From contig JAHOYU010000082.1 of NCBI GenBank assembly GCA_019038625.1, forward strand, positions 1 through 36,829: DNA of 36,829 nucleotides, given 5' to 3'. This document shows, piece by piece, positions 8,919 to 16,545 of the stretch; within the stretch, counting starts at the first letter, position 1; every line of letters begins with the position of its first letter. This DNA is from Candidatus Latescibacterota bacterium. GTDB taxonomy: Bacteria > Krumholzibacteriota > Krumholzibacteriia > Krumholzibacteriales > Krumholzibacteriaceae. The notes below the pieces were generated by a model, which did not search any database, was not told the DNA's origin, and worked only from the letters and a program-made list of their open reading frames with translations. The position numbers and the translations under genes are program-made.

Positions 8919-10199
8919 CTATTCGCTCAATATCCCATAGAGTCTGCCCCTCGAAAAATGAGTGATCTCTACAGGACAGAGTTTTCCATATTTCGCCCGA
9001 GGAGCCTTGAGGCTGACTTCGCAGTAATTCCCTGTAAGGCCGGTCAGGAACCTTGAATGGCGCTTTGCTTTTCCTTGAACGAGGACTATCTCCCGTTTAC
9101 CCGTTCTGGATCGCATGAATTCGAGTTTCTTTTTCTTACCGAGCCGAATAAGTTTCCTGCTTCTCGATTTTTTTACCTCTGGTGATACCTGATCCTTCAT
9201 GCTGTCCGCCGGAGTCCCTGGTCTCCTCGAATAAGCAAAGACATGGAAATAATTAAAAGGAAGAGCCTTCAGGAAATTTCTGGTATTCCGGAACCTTACA
9301 TCGGTCTCTCCCGGAAACCCGGTAATTATATCAGTGCCTATCGATATATCCATGGATGTTTTCTTCACCTCATCCAATTTTGCCAGAAAACCACTCGTAG
9401 AATATGGTCGGTTCATGGCTTTCAGGATATCGTCATCGCCACTCTGTAGTGGGATATGGAGATGAGAAGCCAGTCTTTCGCTCGATACCATCAATGAGAG
9501 AATGCCGTGACTCACTTCGTTCATCTCTATACTACTTAATCGCAACCTCACCTTATCCGTGCGTGAGATTATGTCGGAAATGAGAGTATCCAGCTTTATC
9601 CTTTCGGGGAGATCATATCCATACCGCCCGATGTGTATACCTGTAAGGACCACTTCTTCTATACCATTATTTTCCAGCCTTATAACCTGAGCGAGAACAT
9701 CATCTCTTGGAATGCTTCTACTAGAACCTCTAGCTCTTGGAATGATGCAGTAGGTGCAGGATGAATCGCATCCCTCCTGGATCTTTATAAATGCCCTCGA
9801 ATGCTTGTTAAAATCGTCAATACCGTGAAAATGTTTTTCAGATTTTGAATCTGAAATGAGATCCAACTGACTCCCAGCAAGCCTTTCAAGTTCCAGAGGT
9901 ATGGATTCCTTCTGGACGTTTCCCAGAACAAAATCGACCTCGTCCATCATTTCGAGAACCTTCGGAGATACTTCAGCGTAGCATCCAGTCACAAGCACAA
10001 AACCGTCCGGAGACGCGCGTTTGGCCCTTCTTACCGCATTCCTGCAACGTGAATCCGTTTTGCCTGTGACAGTACATGTATTCACAATACTGAAAGAAGA
10101 TTTCGCTCCGAAATCCCTGCACTCCCAGCCAAGGCGGATAAGTTCCTGTCTTATACACTCTGATTCAAACTGATTCAGTTTGCAGCCAAGGGTTGTTAT
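8919..10199 (-). CDS. mtaB: MtaB-like threonylcarbamoyladenosine tRNA methylthiotransferase (start anomalous)
   Basis: A radical-SAM methylthiotransferase of the MtaB/YqeV type, expected to convert t6A37 to ms2t6A37 in tRNA. The radical-SAM motif is GCDSSCTYCIIPRARG, with a TRAM-like C-terminus. The first canonical start in frame is GTG at 10085, inside the UPF0004 domain, which would remove the first conserved cysteine. The same frame continues upstream without a stop through ITTLGCKLNQFESE, exactly the expected MtaB N-terminus, to a stop at 10241-10239. No ATG, GTG or TTG occurs in that stretch; candidates are ATA (10199, behind GGAAAG) and CTG (10223, behind GGGGG). Alternatively one extra base in the C-run at 10230-10234 hides an ATG at 10236 or 10242. 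The coordinate given is the minimum extent supported by homology. Confidence 0.85.
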   Translation of the reverse strand: MTTLGCKLNQFESECIRQELIRLGWECRDFGAKSSFSIVNTCTVTGKTDSRCRNAVRRAKRASPDGFVLVTGCYAEVSPKVLEMMDEVDFVLGNVQKESIPLELERLAGSQLDLISDSKSEKHFHGIDDFNKHSRAFIKIQEGCDSSCTYCIIPRARGSSRSIPRDDVLAQVIRLENNGIEEVVLTGIHIGRYGYDLPERIKLDTLISDIISRTDKVRLRLSSIEMNEVSHGILSLMVSSERLASHLHIPLQSGDDDILKAMNRPYSTSGFLAKLDEVKKTSMDISIGTDIITGFPGETDVRFRNTRNFLKALPFNYFHVFAYSRRPGTPADSMKDQVSPEVKKSRSRKLIRLGKKKKLEFMRSRTGKREIVLVQGKAKRHSRFLTGLTGNYCEVSLKAPRAKYGKLCPVEITHFSRGRLYGILSE

Positions 10200-10256
10200 C
10201 GAAAATGTCTTTCCGGCTTTCAGACTGTGCCCCCATAATCATGTTTATCATACAAA

Positions 10257-10290
10257 GCGGAGTGAAGGCATCAGATCGCCCTCACTCCGC
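10257..10290 (-). terminator. Long hairpin between rpsA and mtaB
   Basis: A 13-base stem with one mismatch (GCGGAGTGAAGGC at 10257-10269 against GCCCTCACTCCGC at 10278-10290) encloses an eight-base loop. On the minus strand it is followed only by TTTGTA, a weak T-run. It probably backs up the terminator next to the rpsA stop or stabilises the rpsA 3' end. It lies just upstream of the presumed mtaB start. Confidence 0.55.
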
Positions 10291-10292
10291 TT

Positions 10293-10318
10293 AAAAAAGA
10301 CAAGCCTTGATCTGGCTT
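10293..10318 (-). terminator. Rho-independent terminator at the rpsA stop
   Basis: On the minus strand the stem AAGCC / GGCTT (10314-10318 with 10302-10306, loop of seven) overlaps the rpsA stop codon and is followed by GTC and six Ts (10298-10293). The stem is short, but the T-run and position fit an intrinsic terminator. Confidence 0.55.
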
Positions 10319-12356
10319 ATTCCTTCTTTTCTTCATCCTCTACAGCTTCTTTGTCTGCTGTTTCTTCTGAAGCTTCTTCTTCAACGGCGGGTTCCTCAAC
10401 CGGAGCGTCTGAAGGCTCAGTGACGGGATCATCATTGGTTTTCACCTCATCAGGAGATTCTTCTACAGCCACTTCTTCAGGCTCTGGCGCCTTGTCAGTA
10501 ACTATATCTTCCTGATAAGCATCATCGTACGGTTCAGCCATATCACCCGAGGTGTCATCCGGCAGATCGTTGTTGACCTCTCTCCTTGGGAATTTCTCTC
10601 TGAACTCTTCCAGTTCTTCTTTGGATTTTCCCTCGAAAAAAGCGTTAACGCTGAGAACAATGCGTTTGTTCTGCGGATCCATCTTGATGACCTTCAGGGG
10701 CAGCTTGTTATTCGTATCAAAGTGCTCTGTAGGTTTCTTGATCCCATCAATCCCGAGATGGGAAAGAGGAACAAATCCTTCAACATCAGTCCTGAGTTCT
10801 ACTACAGCTCCCCTGTCGAGGATCCTCGAGATAGTCCCTGGTGTCTCTGTGCCTACAGTGAATTCGTTGGCAAGATCTGTCCATGGATTTTCTCTCGTCT
10901 GCTTCATGCCCAGACTGATCCTTCTTTTCGAACTGTCGATTTCAAGGACGACTACTTCAACTTCGTCACCTTTTCTGACCATTTCTGATGGATGCCTTAT
11001 CCTTTTTGCCCACGACATGTCAGAAATATGGACAAGGCCATCGATACCGTCTTCGATCTCCACAAAAGCACCGAAATTAGTCAGGTTCCTGACTTTGCCA
11101 TTCATTCTGGTTCCGGCCGGGTACTTACTCTCGAGAGCTTTCCAGGGATCCGGTTCCAGCTGTTTGAGGCCCAACGATATCTTCTCGTGTTCCTTGTCGA
11201 CATTAAGGATGACAGCTTCCACTGTATCGCCGATCGCAACAACCTTGGAGGGATGTTTTACATGTCTCGTCCAGGACATCTCTGAGATATGGATAAGACC
11301 CTCGATACCTTTTTCGAGTTCAACGAAAGCTCCGTAATCGGTGATCGAGACGACCTTGCCTCTCATCTTCTTCCCAACGGGATAACGTTCGTCGACACCT
11401 TCCCAAGGATATGGAGTGAGCTGTTTGAGGCCGAGAGAGATCCTTTCCCTTTCCTTGTCGAAATCAAGGACCTTGACCTTAAGTTTGTCACTGATAGCAA
11501 CAACTTCGGAAGGATGACTGACCCTGCCCCATGTGAGATCTGTCAAGTGCAGAAGCCCGTCTATGCCACCGAGATCAACGAACGCTCCGAAATCGGTGAT
11601 ATTCTTCACGATTCCTTCGCGAATCTCTCCAACCTCTATCTCGGCAAGAAGGGTCTTCTTGTTTTCTTCACGCTCGGCTTCCAGCACGACTCGTCGGGAA
11701 ACAACGATGTTTCTTCTTCTCTTGTTAAGCTTGATGATCTTACAATCGAGTTCCTTGCCGATAAGGTCATCAAGATTCGGTACCTGGCGAAGAGCGATCT
11801 GCGATCCTGGAAGGAACGCGTCGACTCCCATCAACTTGACAACCAGCCCACCCTTGATCCTTCTGTCTACCAGGGCATTGACTGTGCTTGCATCGTCATA
11901 AGCTTCCTTGATCTCGTTCCAGGCCTTGAGGAAGTCAGCCTTCATCTTTGAAAGAACGATCAATCCATCCTGGTTTTCCATCTTCTCAAGGAAAACATCA
12001 AAGATGTCGCCTTTCTTGACCTCTGTACAATTGGCGAATTCATTGATTGGAATTGTGCCTTCACTCTTGAACCCAACGTCAAGAATGATCTCCTTCTCGT
12101 GAACCGAATAGACAGTACCCTTTACGATCTTGCCTTCCTTCAGTTCATCGGCCTCTGTGCGGATGCCCCCAGCGATTTCGAGCCAGTCTTCTCCCTCTTC
12201 AAAATCGGAATCGATCTCTCCAGGAGTAACCACCTCGAACATGGTCAAGTAGGAATACTTGGTAGAGTTGATCTCAGCTCCGCCAGTCTCCTCCTTGTCT
12301 GTTGTTCCGGATATACCGGTGTCCTGTTGTGTTTCCTCGGATTTTTCTTCGTGCAT
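10317..12356 (-). CDS. rpsA: 30S ribosomal protein S1
   Basis: A 679-residue S1 protein that binds mRNA on the small subunit and helps initiation on structured messages. Six S1 (OB-fold) repeats can be seen at about 76-145, 160-230, 243-315, 325-400, 412-490 and 500-575; repeats 3-5 carry the typical sequences DFGAFVDL, DYGAFVEL and NFGAFVEI. Extra material surrounds them: an acidic N-terminal extension of about 75 residues and an acidic, low-complexity tail of nearly 90 residues ending in EDEEKKE, making it longer than E. coli S1 (557). Transcription probably starts at a promoter in the 102-base gap after ispH. GAAAGGGG lies upstream of the ATG. Two hairpins follow the gene. Confidence 0.97.
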   Translation of the reverse strand: MHEEKSEETQQDTGISGTTDKEETGGAEINSTKYSYLTMFEVVTPGEIDSDFEEGEDWLEIAGGIRTEADELKEGKIVKGTVYSVHEKEIILDVGFKSEGTIPINEFANCTEVKKGDIFDVFLEKMENQDGLIVLSKMKADFLKAWNEIKEAYDDASTVNALVDRRIKGGLVVKLMGVDAFLPGSQIALRQVPNLDDLIGKELDCKIIKLNKRRRNIVVSRRVVLEAEREENKKTLLAEIEVGEIREGIVKNITDFGAFVDLGGIDGLLHLTDLTWGRVSHPSEVVAISDKLKVKVLDFDKERERISLGLKQLTPYPWEGVDERYPVGKKMRGKVVSITDYGAFVELEKGIEGLIHISEMSWTRHVKHPSKVVAIGDTVEAVILNVDKEHEKISLGLKQLEPDPWKALESKYPAGTRMNGKVRNLTNFGAFVEIEDGIDGLVHISDMSWAKRIRHPSEMVRKGDEVEVVVLEIDSSKRRISLGMKQTRENPWTDLANEFTVGTETPGTISRILDRGAVVELRTDVEGFVPLSHLGIDGIKKPTEHFDTNNKLPLKVIKMDPQNKRIVLSVNAFFEGKSKEELEEFREKFPRREVNNDLPDDTSGDMAEPYDDAYQEDIVTDKAPEPEEVAVEESPDEVKTNDDPVTEPSDAPVEEPAVEEEASEETADKEAVEDEEKKE

Positions 12357-12394
12357 TGATTAATCGCCCCTTTCATATGGATTTTAACAGAGTT

Positions 12395-12423
12395 ATGATA
12401 TCTCCTGAAGTAGTTAAGCGCAA
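12395..12423 (-). promoter_or_regulatory. Candidate sigma-70-type promoter for rpsA
   Basis: On the minus strand TTGCGC (12423-12418), a 17-base spacer and TATCAT (12400-12395). The -10 box matches 5 of 6 consensus positions and the -35 box 3 of 6. It lies in the gap between ispH and rpsA and would give a leader of roughly 30-35 bases. Inferred by eye only. Confidence 0.4.
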
Positions 12424-12458
12424 GCGGTTTTTATCTGTTTCAGGGGGGCTTTTCTCGG

Positions 12459-13319
12459 TCAGATTATGGCGGCTATTTCGTGAAGTCTTCTCAGAACGTC
12501 ATTTACCACCCATTCAGGTGTCGATGTTCCTGTCGCGAGGCCTATCTTTCTGTATTTTTCGAACCATTCCGTCATAATCTCGTCTGATGTCTCGATAAAT
12601 CTTGCCTCTATTCCTGAATCGACACACATTTTGTAAAGTCTTTTAGTATTGGAGCTTGTCTTGCCTCCGACAACAAGCATCATATCAACTGAACGGGAAA
12701 GTTCGAGTGTGGCCTCACGTCTGAGTGTAGTCGCCTGGCATATGGTGTCATAGCTCCTGAGGTCCGGGATCTTCCTGCGAAGGACCTCTATTATCTCCAC
12801 AGCTTTTTCACGAGCGTATGTTGTCTGTATAACCACCCCTGCCTGCAATACTCCTTCGACTTCGTCTGCTTCCGCAGGAGAATCGATGATAATCACTCCT
12901 CCTTCAGCACGTCCGGCAATTCCTTTTACCTCGGGATGACTCGAATCTCCTATGATTATTACCTGCCTGGTCTCCATGGACATTTTCTCGACATGTTCCT
13001 GAATCTTCCGAACAAAGGGACATGTCGTATCTATGAGATTGATCCCCATTTCTTCAGCCTGGATCCTGATCGAAGGGTCGACTCCATGAGCCCTGACTAT
13101 CAGAGTGTCTCCTACTCTGAGTTCCTTCATCGAATTAACGGGGACCACGCCTTTTTCCCTTAGTTTCTCAACGGCTTGAGGATTGTGTATCACATCGCCG
13201 ATCGTATATATCCTTAGCTCGCTTTTTGCGAGGCCTTCTTCGATAAGGGTCATGGCCCTCTTAACTCCGAAACAGTAACCGGTATGAGGAGAACAGACCA
13301 CTTCAAGCTTCTGATTCAT
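12459..13319 (-). CDS. ispH: 4-hydroxy-3-methylbut-2-enyl diphosphate reductase (IspH)
   Basis: A 286-residue iron-sulfur enzyme that makes IPP and DMAPP in the last step of the MEP isoprenoid pathway. The three cluster cysteines are visible at C16 (GYCFGVKRA), C100 (DTTCPFVRK) and C194 (DTICQATTLR). Substrate-binding histidines H45, H78 and H128, the catalytic E130 (SHPEVKG) and the TGTSTPEW motif are all present. The start overlaps the end of the cmk-plsC gene by 17 bases, with AAGGTG upstream of the ATG, so it should be translated with that gene. The cmk-ispH-rpsA order is known in Firmicutes and Deltaproteobacteria. The MEP pathway is the inferred isoprenoid route here. Confidence 0.97.
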   Translation of the reverse strand: MNQKLEVVCSPHTGYCFGVKRAMTLIEEGLAKSELRIYTIGDVIHNPQAVEKLREKGVVPVNSMKELRVGDTLIVRAHGVDPSIRIQAEEMGINLIDTTCPFVRKIQEHVEKMSMETRQVIIIGDSSHPEVKGIAGRAEGGVIIIDSPAEADEVEGVLQAGVVIQTTYAREKAVEIIEVLRRKIPDLRSYDTICQATTLRREATLELSRSVDMMLVVGGKTSSNTKRLYKMCVDSGIEARFIETSDEIMTEWFEKYRKIGLATGTSTPEWVVNDVLRRLHEIAAII

Positions 13320-14637
13320 CTTTAAGCACCTTCAGGGATTCAGCTATCATTCCAGCCAGTATTTCGTAATCGGACTTCCGGTCATCCGGAACATAATCAG
13401 GATTCAGTCTGATCGGACGGCCTATACGAACTTCCAGTTTTTCTTTTCGCATCATGCATCTGCCAAGCATACCAGCACCTTTTATAAAAATCGGAACGAT
13501 TCCCTTGCCGGTATTCATCGCTATAAAACCAAGCCCTGATTTTAACTTTCCTATTTCCCCCGTTCTGGATCTCGTACCTTCAGGAAACAACAGGACCGAA
13601 TACCCGTCAGCGAGCTTGTCGAATATCACCTTGATCGATTTTCGATCAGCAGCCCCTCGCTTTACGGGAAACGCATGGTACTTCCTTATCAGCCACCCCA
13701 AAAACCTGTTCTTGAAAAGTTCGATCTTAGCCATAAACCAGATTTCCCGCTTCACGACGCAACCGACCAGGGGTGGGTCCGCGTAGGAGATGTGGTTCGA
13801 TGCAAAAATGAAATTTTCCCTGTACAACAGATTGTCCATCCCATATACCTTCAGGCCGAATACGGTCCTGAAAAAACAATTGATCAATACTCCTGTAATT
13901 CGCCAGTAGAGCGGAACTTTTCGAGTTTCGCAAGGTTGGCCGCGCTTTATACGCAATTGCGATAATCTTTTATACTCTTTCCTGACGGCCTTTTCTATTA
14001 TCTCGACCTGACCTTCAATGGTCGTCTCAGACGTATTTACTACTACAGCGCCGGGGGCCTTTCTTAATGGACTGTTTTCTCTGCCGGAATCTATCCTGTC
14101 TCTCTCAGAAATATTGTGTCTTATCTCTTCTCGATCCGGATCCATCCCCATAGAGCGCATCTGGGATATCCTTCTATCGGTCCTTGCATCGATATCAGCC
14201 TCCAGGAACACCTTGACTTCAGCGGATGGAAAGACTGTTGTTCCTGTGTCACGGCCTTCCGCGACTACCCCTCCTCCTGCCCCGATCTTCCTCTGGATCC
14301 TGACCATCGCTAGTCTTACACTTTTATAACGACTGACAGGTGAAACAGCGTTCGAGACTTCAAGTGTCCTGATCTTTGATTCCACTTCCTCTCCGTCAAG
14401 GAAGAACGTCGGGACACCACCTGACTCTCTCAACTCGATAGAAACAGTTTCGGCGACCTCAGAGACTTTTTGTTCATCCTCAGGATCAACACCCCGGCCG
14501 ATAACCGCGTATGTGACCGCCCGGTACATCGCTCCTGTATCAAGGTACATCAGCCCAAGCCTGTCGGCCAGTATTGATGCTGTCGTGCTTTTACCCGAAC
14601 CAGCGTGGCCATCGATAGTTACGATAATATCTTTCAT
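13303..14637 (-). CDS. cmk: Cytidylate kinase fused to a 1-acylglycerol-3-phosphate acyltransferase
   Basis: One 444-residue frame carries two enzymes. Residues 1-225 are cytidylate kinase, which phosphorylates CMP and dCMP: P-loop GHAGSGKS at 10-17, YLDTGAMYRA, and GRDTGTTVFP. Residues about 240-444 are a PlsC-type acyltransferase: the HX4D catalytic motif is H282-D287 (NHISYAD) and FPEGTRS lies at 351-357. The domains are joined by a short basic linker (about 218-240) with no stop or restart signal. Both active sites look intact. The fusion may place lysophosphatidate acylation beside CMP recycling for lipid and nucleotide metabolism, which is inference. In several clostridia separate cmk and plsC genes lie next to ispH, so fusion of neighbours is the simple origin. 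GAAGG precedes the ATG. Confidence 0.95.
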   Translation of the reverse strand: MKDIIVTIDGHAGSGKSTTASILADRLGLMYLDTGAMYRAVTYAVIGRGVDPEDEQKVSEVAETVSIELRESGGVPTFFLDGEEVESKIRTLEVSNAVSPVSRYKSVRLAMVRIQRKIGAGGGVVAEGRDTGTTVFPSAEVKVFLEADIDARTDRRISQMRSMGMDPDREEIRHNISERDRIDSGRENSPLRKAPGAVVVNTSETTIEGQVEIIEKAVRKEYKRLSQLRIKRGQPCETRKVPLYWRITGVLINCFFRTVFGLKVYGMDNLLYRENFIFASNHISYADPPLVGCVVKREIWFMAKIELFKNRFLGWLIRKYHAFPVKRGAADRKSIKVIFDKLADGYSVLLFPEGTRSRTGEIGKLKSGLGFIAMNTGKGIVPIFIKGAGMLGRCMMRKEKLEVRIGRPIRLNPDYVPDDRKSDYEILAGMIAESLKVLKDESEA

Positions 14638-14656
14638 AAATAAACCTTCTCGCGCC

Positions 14657-14679
14657 CGGATCCTGAACTTTTCGATCCG
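14657..14679. repeat. Small inverted repeat between hisC and cmk-plsC
   Basis: Six-base arms CGGATC (14657-14662) and GATCCG (14674-14679) are separated by 11 bases in the 52-base gap. On the minus strand there is no T-run after it, so termination is unlikely. It may be an attenuator-like hairpin or chance. Confidence 0.25.
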
Positions 14680-14689
14680 CAGGCTGATG

Positions 14690-15796
14690 TCATGATTTCA
14701 GAATGCTGCCGAGCACATCGAGGAAGATCCTGTTTTCCTCTGGTGTCCCGATTGAGACCCTGAAAGCTTCTTTACCGAGCCCCCATGGATTAGCGGATCT
14801 GACGATGACTCCCCTGTCCATCATCTTTCCGACGATATTCTCATGTTTATCTTCAAGCGGGACAGCAAGTAGAAAGTTTGTCTGGGATGCAGGAACATCG
14901 AATCCCAGCTTTCTAAGGTTGTCGCCGATCCATTCTCTCTGCTGGTTGTTTTCATCTATCCGTTCTTTCAGGCTAGCTCTGTTCTTGAGAGCGGCTCTCG
15001 CGGCTATCTGGGCAATCCGATTCACGTTAAATGGCTGCCTCACCATATGCAGGCAAGTGGCAAGGTCCTCATGCGAGATCGAATATCCGATCCTGAGTCC
15101 TGAAAGTGAGAATGCTTTGGAGAATGTCCTGAGGATGATGATGTTCTCTCGTTTTCCCAGAATACTTTTTGTGTCAGGGTAATCGTCAGCTGTGACATAT
15201 TCAAAATAGGCCTCATCGAATACTACTAATATATCGTCAGAGAGACCTTCGAGAAAGGTGTCGACTTCACTTGCCGTCACATAGGTGCCTGTCGGATTAT
15301 TCGGGTTGCAGATGAAGACCATTTTTGTCGCTGGAGTCAAAGCGTCCTTCAGGGCAACCAGGTCAAGTCGATAGTCTTTCAACGGAACTTTGATCTCGGC
15401 CACGCCAGCCTGCTGGCAAATGAGGGGATAGGCAATGAAACTTGGAAATGGATAAGCTGCTTCTTCTCCAGGGTTGATAAACGCCCTGACAAGCAGGTCA
15501 AGTATCTCGTTCGAACCGTTTCCTACAAATATCTGCCCGGGATCCACCCCGTGATATTCAGCCAGTTCGTGACTGAGATAATGACTTCCAGAATTGGGAT
15601 AGCGACCAAGCTGGTCAATCTCGTCCATTATGGCCTGTTTTATTTCGTCCAGAGGCTCGTGGGGATTCTCGTTCGAGGCAAGCTTGATTATTTCGCCCTT
15701 GATATTCTTCTCTCTCCTCAACTCTTCTACCGGTTTGCCGGGAATGTAAGGTTTTACATTCTGGAGATGCTTCTTCATCAAGTCCTTAACGCTCAT
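14690..15796 (-). CDS. hisC: Histidinol-phosphate aminotransferase (class II PLP aminotransferase)
   Basis: A 368-residue fold-type I PLP enzyme that exchanges the amino group between histidinol phosphate and 2-oxoglutarate; many HisC proteins also act on aromatic amino-acid precursors. Visible motifs are LASNENP (39-45), VGNGSNEILD, CNPNNPTG, VVFDEAYFEY, and the Schiff-base lysine K227 in RTFSKAFSLSGLRIGY. A TTG one codon earlier (15799) is in frame, but the ATG at 15796 follows GGAG at good spacing and shares a base with the rluB stop (TGATG). No other his gene is nearby. Its place before cmk recalls hisC-tyrA-aroA-cmk clusters, so an aromatic aminotransferase role is possible. Confidence 0.92.
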   Translation of the reverse strand: MSVKDLMKKHLQNVKPYIPGKPVEELRREKNIKGEIIKLASNENPHEPLDEIKQAIMDEIDQLGRYPNSGSHYLSHELAEYHGVDPGQIFVGNGSNEILDLLVRAFINPGEEAAYPFPSFIAYPLICQQAGVAEIKVPLKDYRLDLVALKDALTPATKMVFICNPNNPTGTYVTASEVDTFLEGLSDDILVVFDEAYFEYVTADDYPDTKSILGKRENIIILRTFSKAFSLSGLRIGYSISHEDLATCLHMVRQPFNVNRIAQIAARAALKNRASLKERIDENNQQREWIGDNLRKLGFDVPASQTNFLLAVPLEDKHENIVGKMMDRGVIVRSANPWGLGKEAFRVSIGTPEENRIFLDVLGSILKS

Positions 15797-16545
15797 CAAT
15801 AACTCCTTTTCAATAATCCGGATTTCTCTCTAAGAATCCTGTTTTCCTCGTTTGTCAGCACCCTTATCTCTCCAGGTGCCAGATCCTCGAAGAAAAGATC
15901 CCCCAGCGCTGCCCTGTGCAGGCTGATGATCCTGTGTCCAAATTTCTGAAACGTCCTCCTGATCTGCCTCTTTTTCCCTTCGTGAATAATGATCTTAAGC
16001 GTCGTACTTCTCTCGTCTTCTTTGAGGACAATGGCTCTGCAAGGAGCGGTAGTGAAATCCTCAAGTCGAACTCCAGACCTGATCGCCTTCAGGGCGGAAG
16101 CAGTTATCTTTCCATCGATTGTGACAATATATGTCTTATCTATTTTGAATTTTGGGTGAGTCAATCTATATGAAAGGTCTCCATCGTTTGTCAGCAAAAT
16201 GATTCCAGAGGTGTCCATGTCAAGCCTGCCGACCGGAAATAGTCTTTCTTTAATCCCACTATCTCTGGCAAGGTCGATTACAGTTTTTCGATTTCTACCA
16301 TCAACAGCGGCGCTCAGGATACCCCGAGGCTTGTTCAGGACCAGAATCACTTTTCGAGTGTAAATCTCTATACACTTTCCATCTATCGTTACGATATCTG
16401 ACCCAGTATTAACCTTCGTCGAAAGGTCTGTAACGAGATTATCGTTTATGAAGACTTTCCCTCCATTTACGAGATCTTCGCATTTTCTGCGTGATCCGAG
16501 CCCGGCGGAAGCGAGAAATCTATTGATCCTGATTATTGGACTCAT
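15796..16545 (-). CDS. rluB: Pseudouridine synthase, RluB/RsuA family
   Basis: A 249-residue enzyme that isomerises uridine in rRNA. The N-terminus is an S4 RNA-binding domain (RINRFLASAGLGSRRKCEDLV, about 5-60). The catalytic domain has GRLDMDTSGIILLTNDG with the catalytic Asp at about residue 109, and KKRQIRR near the C-terminus. The large-subunit (RluB) assignment is favoured by the scpA-scpB-rluB gene order, but RsuA/RluE/RluF members share these motifs and the exact target uridine cannot be read from sequence. The ATG overlaps the scpB TAA by one base, so translation is coupled. Confidence 0.92.
   Translation of the reverse strand: MSPIIRINRFLASAGLGSRRKCEDLVNGGKVFINDNLVTDLSTKVNTGSDIVTIDGKCIEIYTRKVILVLNKPRGILSAAVDGRNRKTVIDLARDSGIKERLFPVGRLDMDTSGIILLTNDGDLSYRLTHPKFKIDKTYIVTIDGKITASALKAIRSGVRLEDFTTAPCRAIVLKEDERSTTLKIIIHEGKKRQIRRTFQKFGHRIISLHRAALGDLFFEDLAPGEIRVLTNEENRILREKSGLLKRSY

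Noticed and set aside
10180-10515. Open plus-strand frame opposite the end of rpsA
   Set aside because: It is Ser/Thr-rich because it is the complement of the acidic S1 tail codons; rpsA is clearly coding on the minus strand.
10552-11337. Long plus-strand frame (261 codons) opposite rpsA
   Set aside because: It mirrors the S1 repeats on the other strand and has no family-like motif or ribosome binding site.
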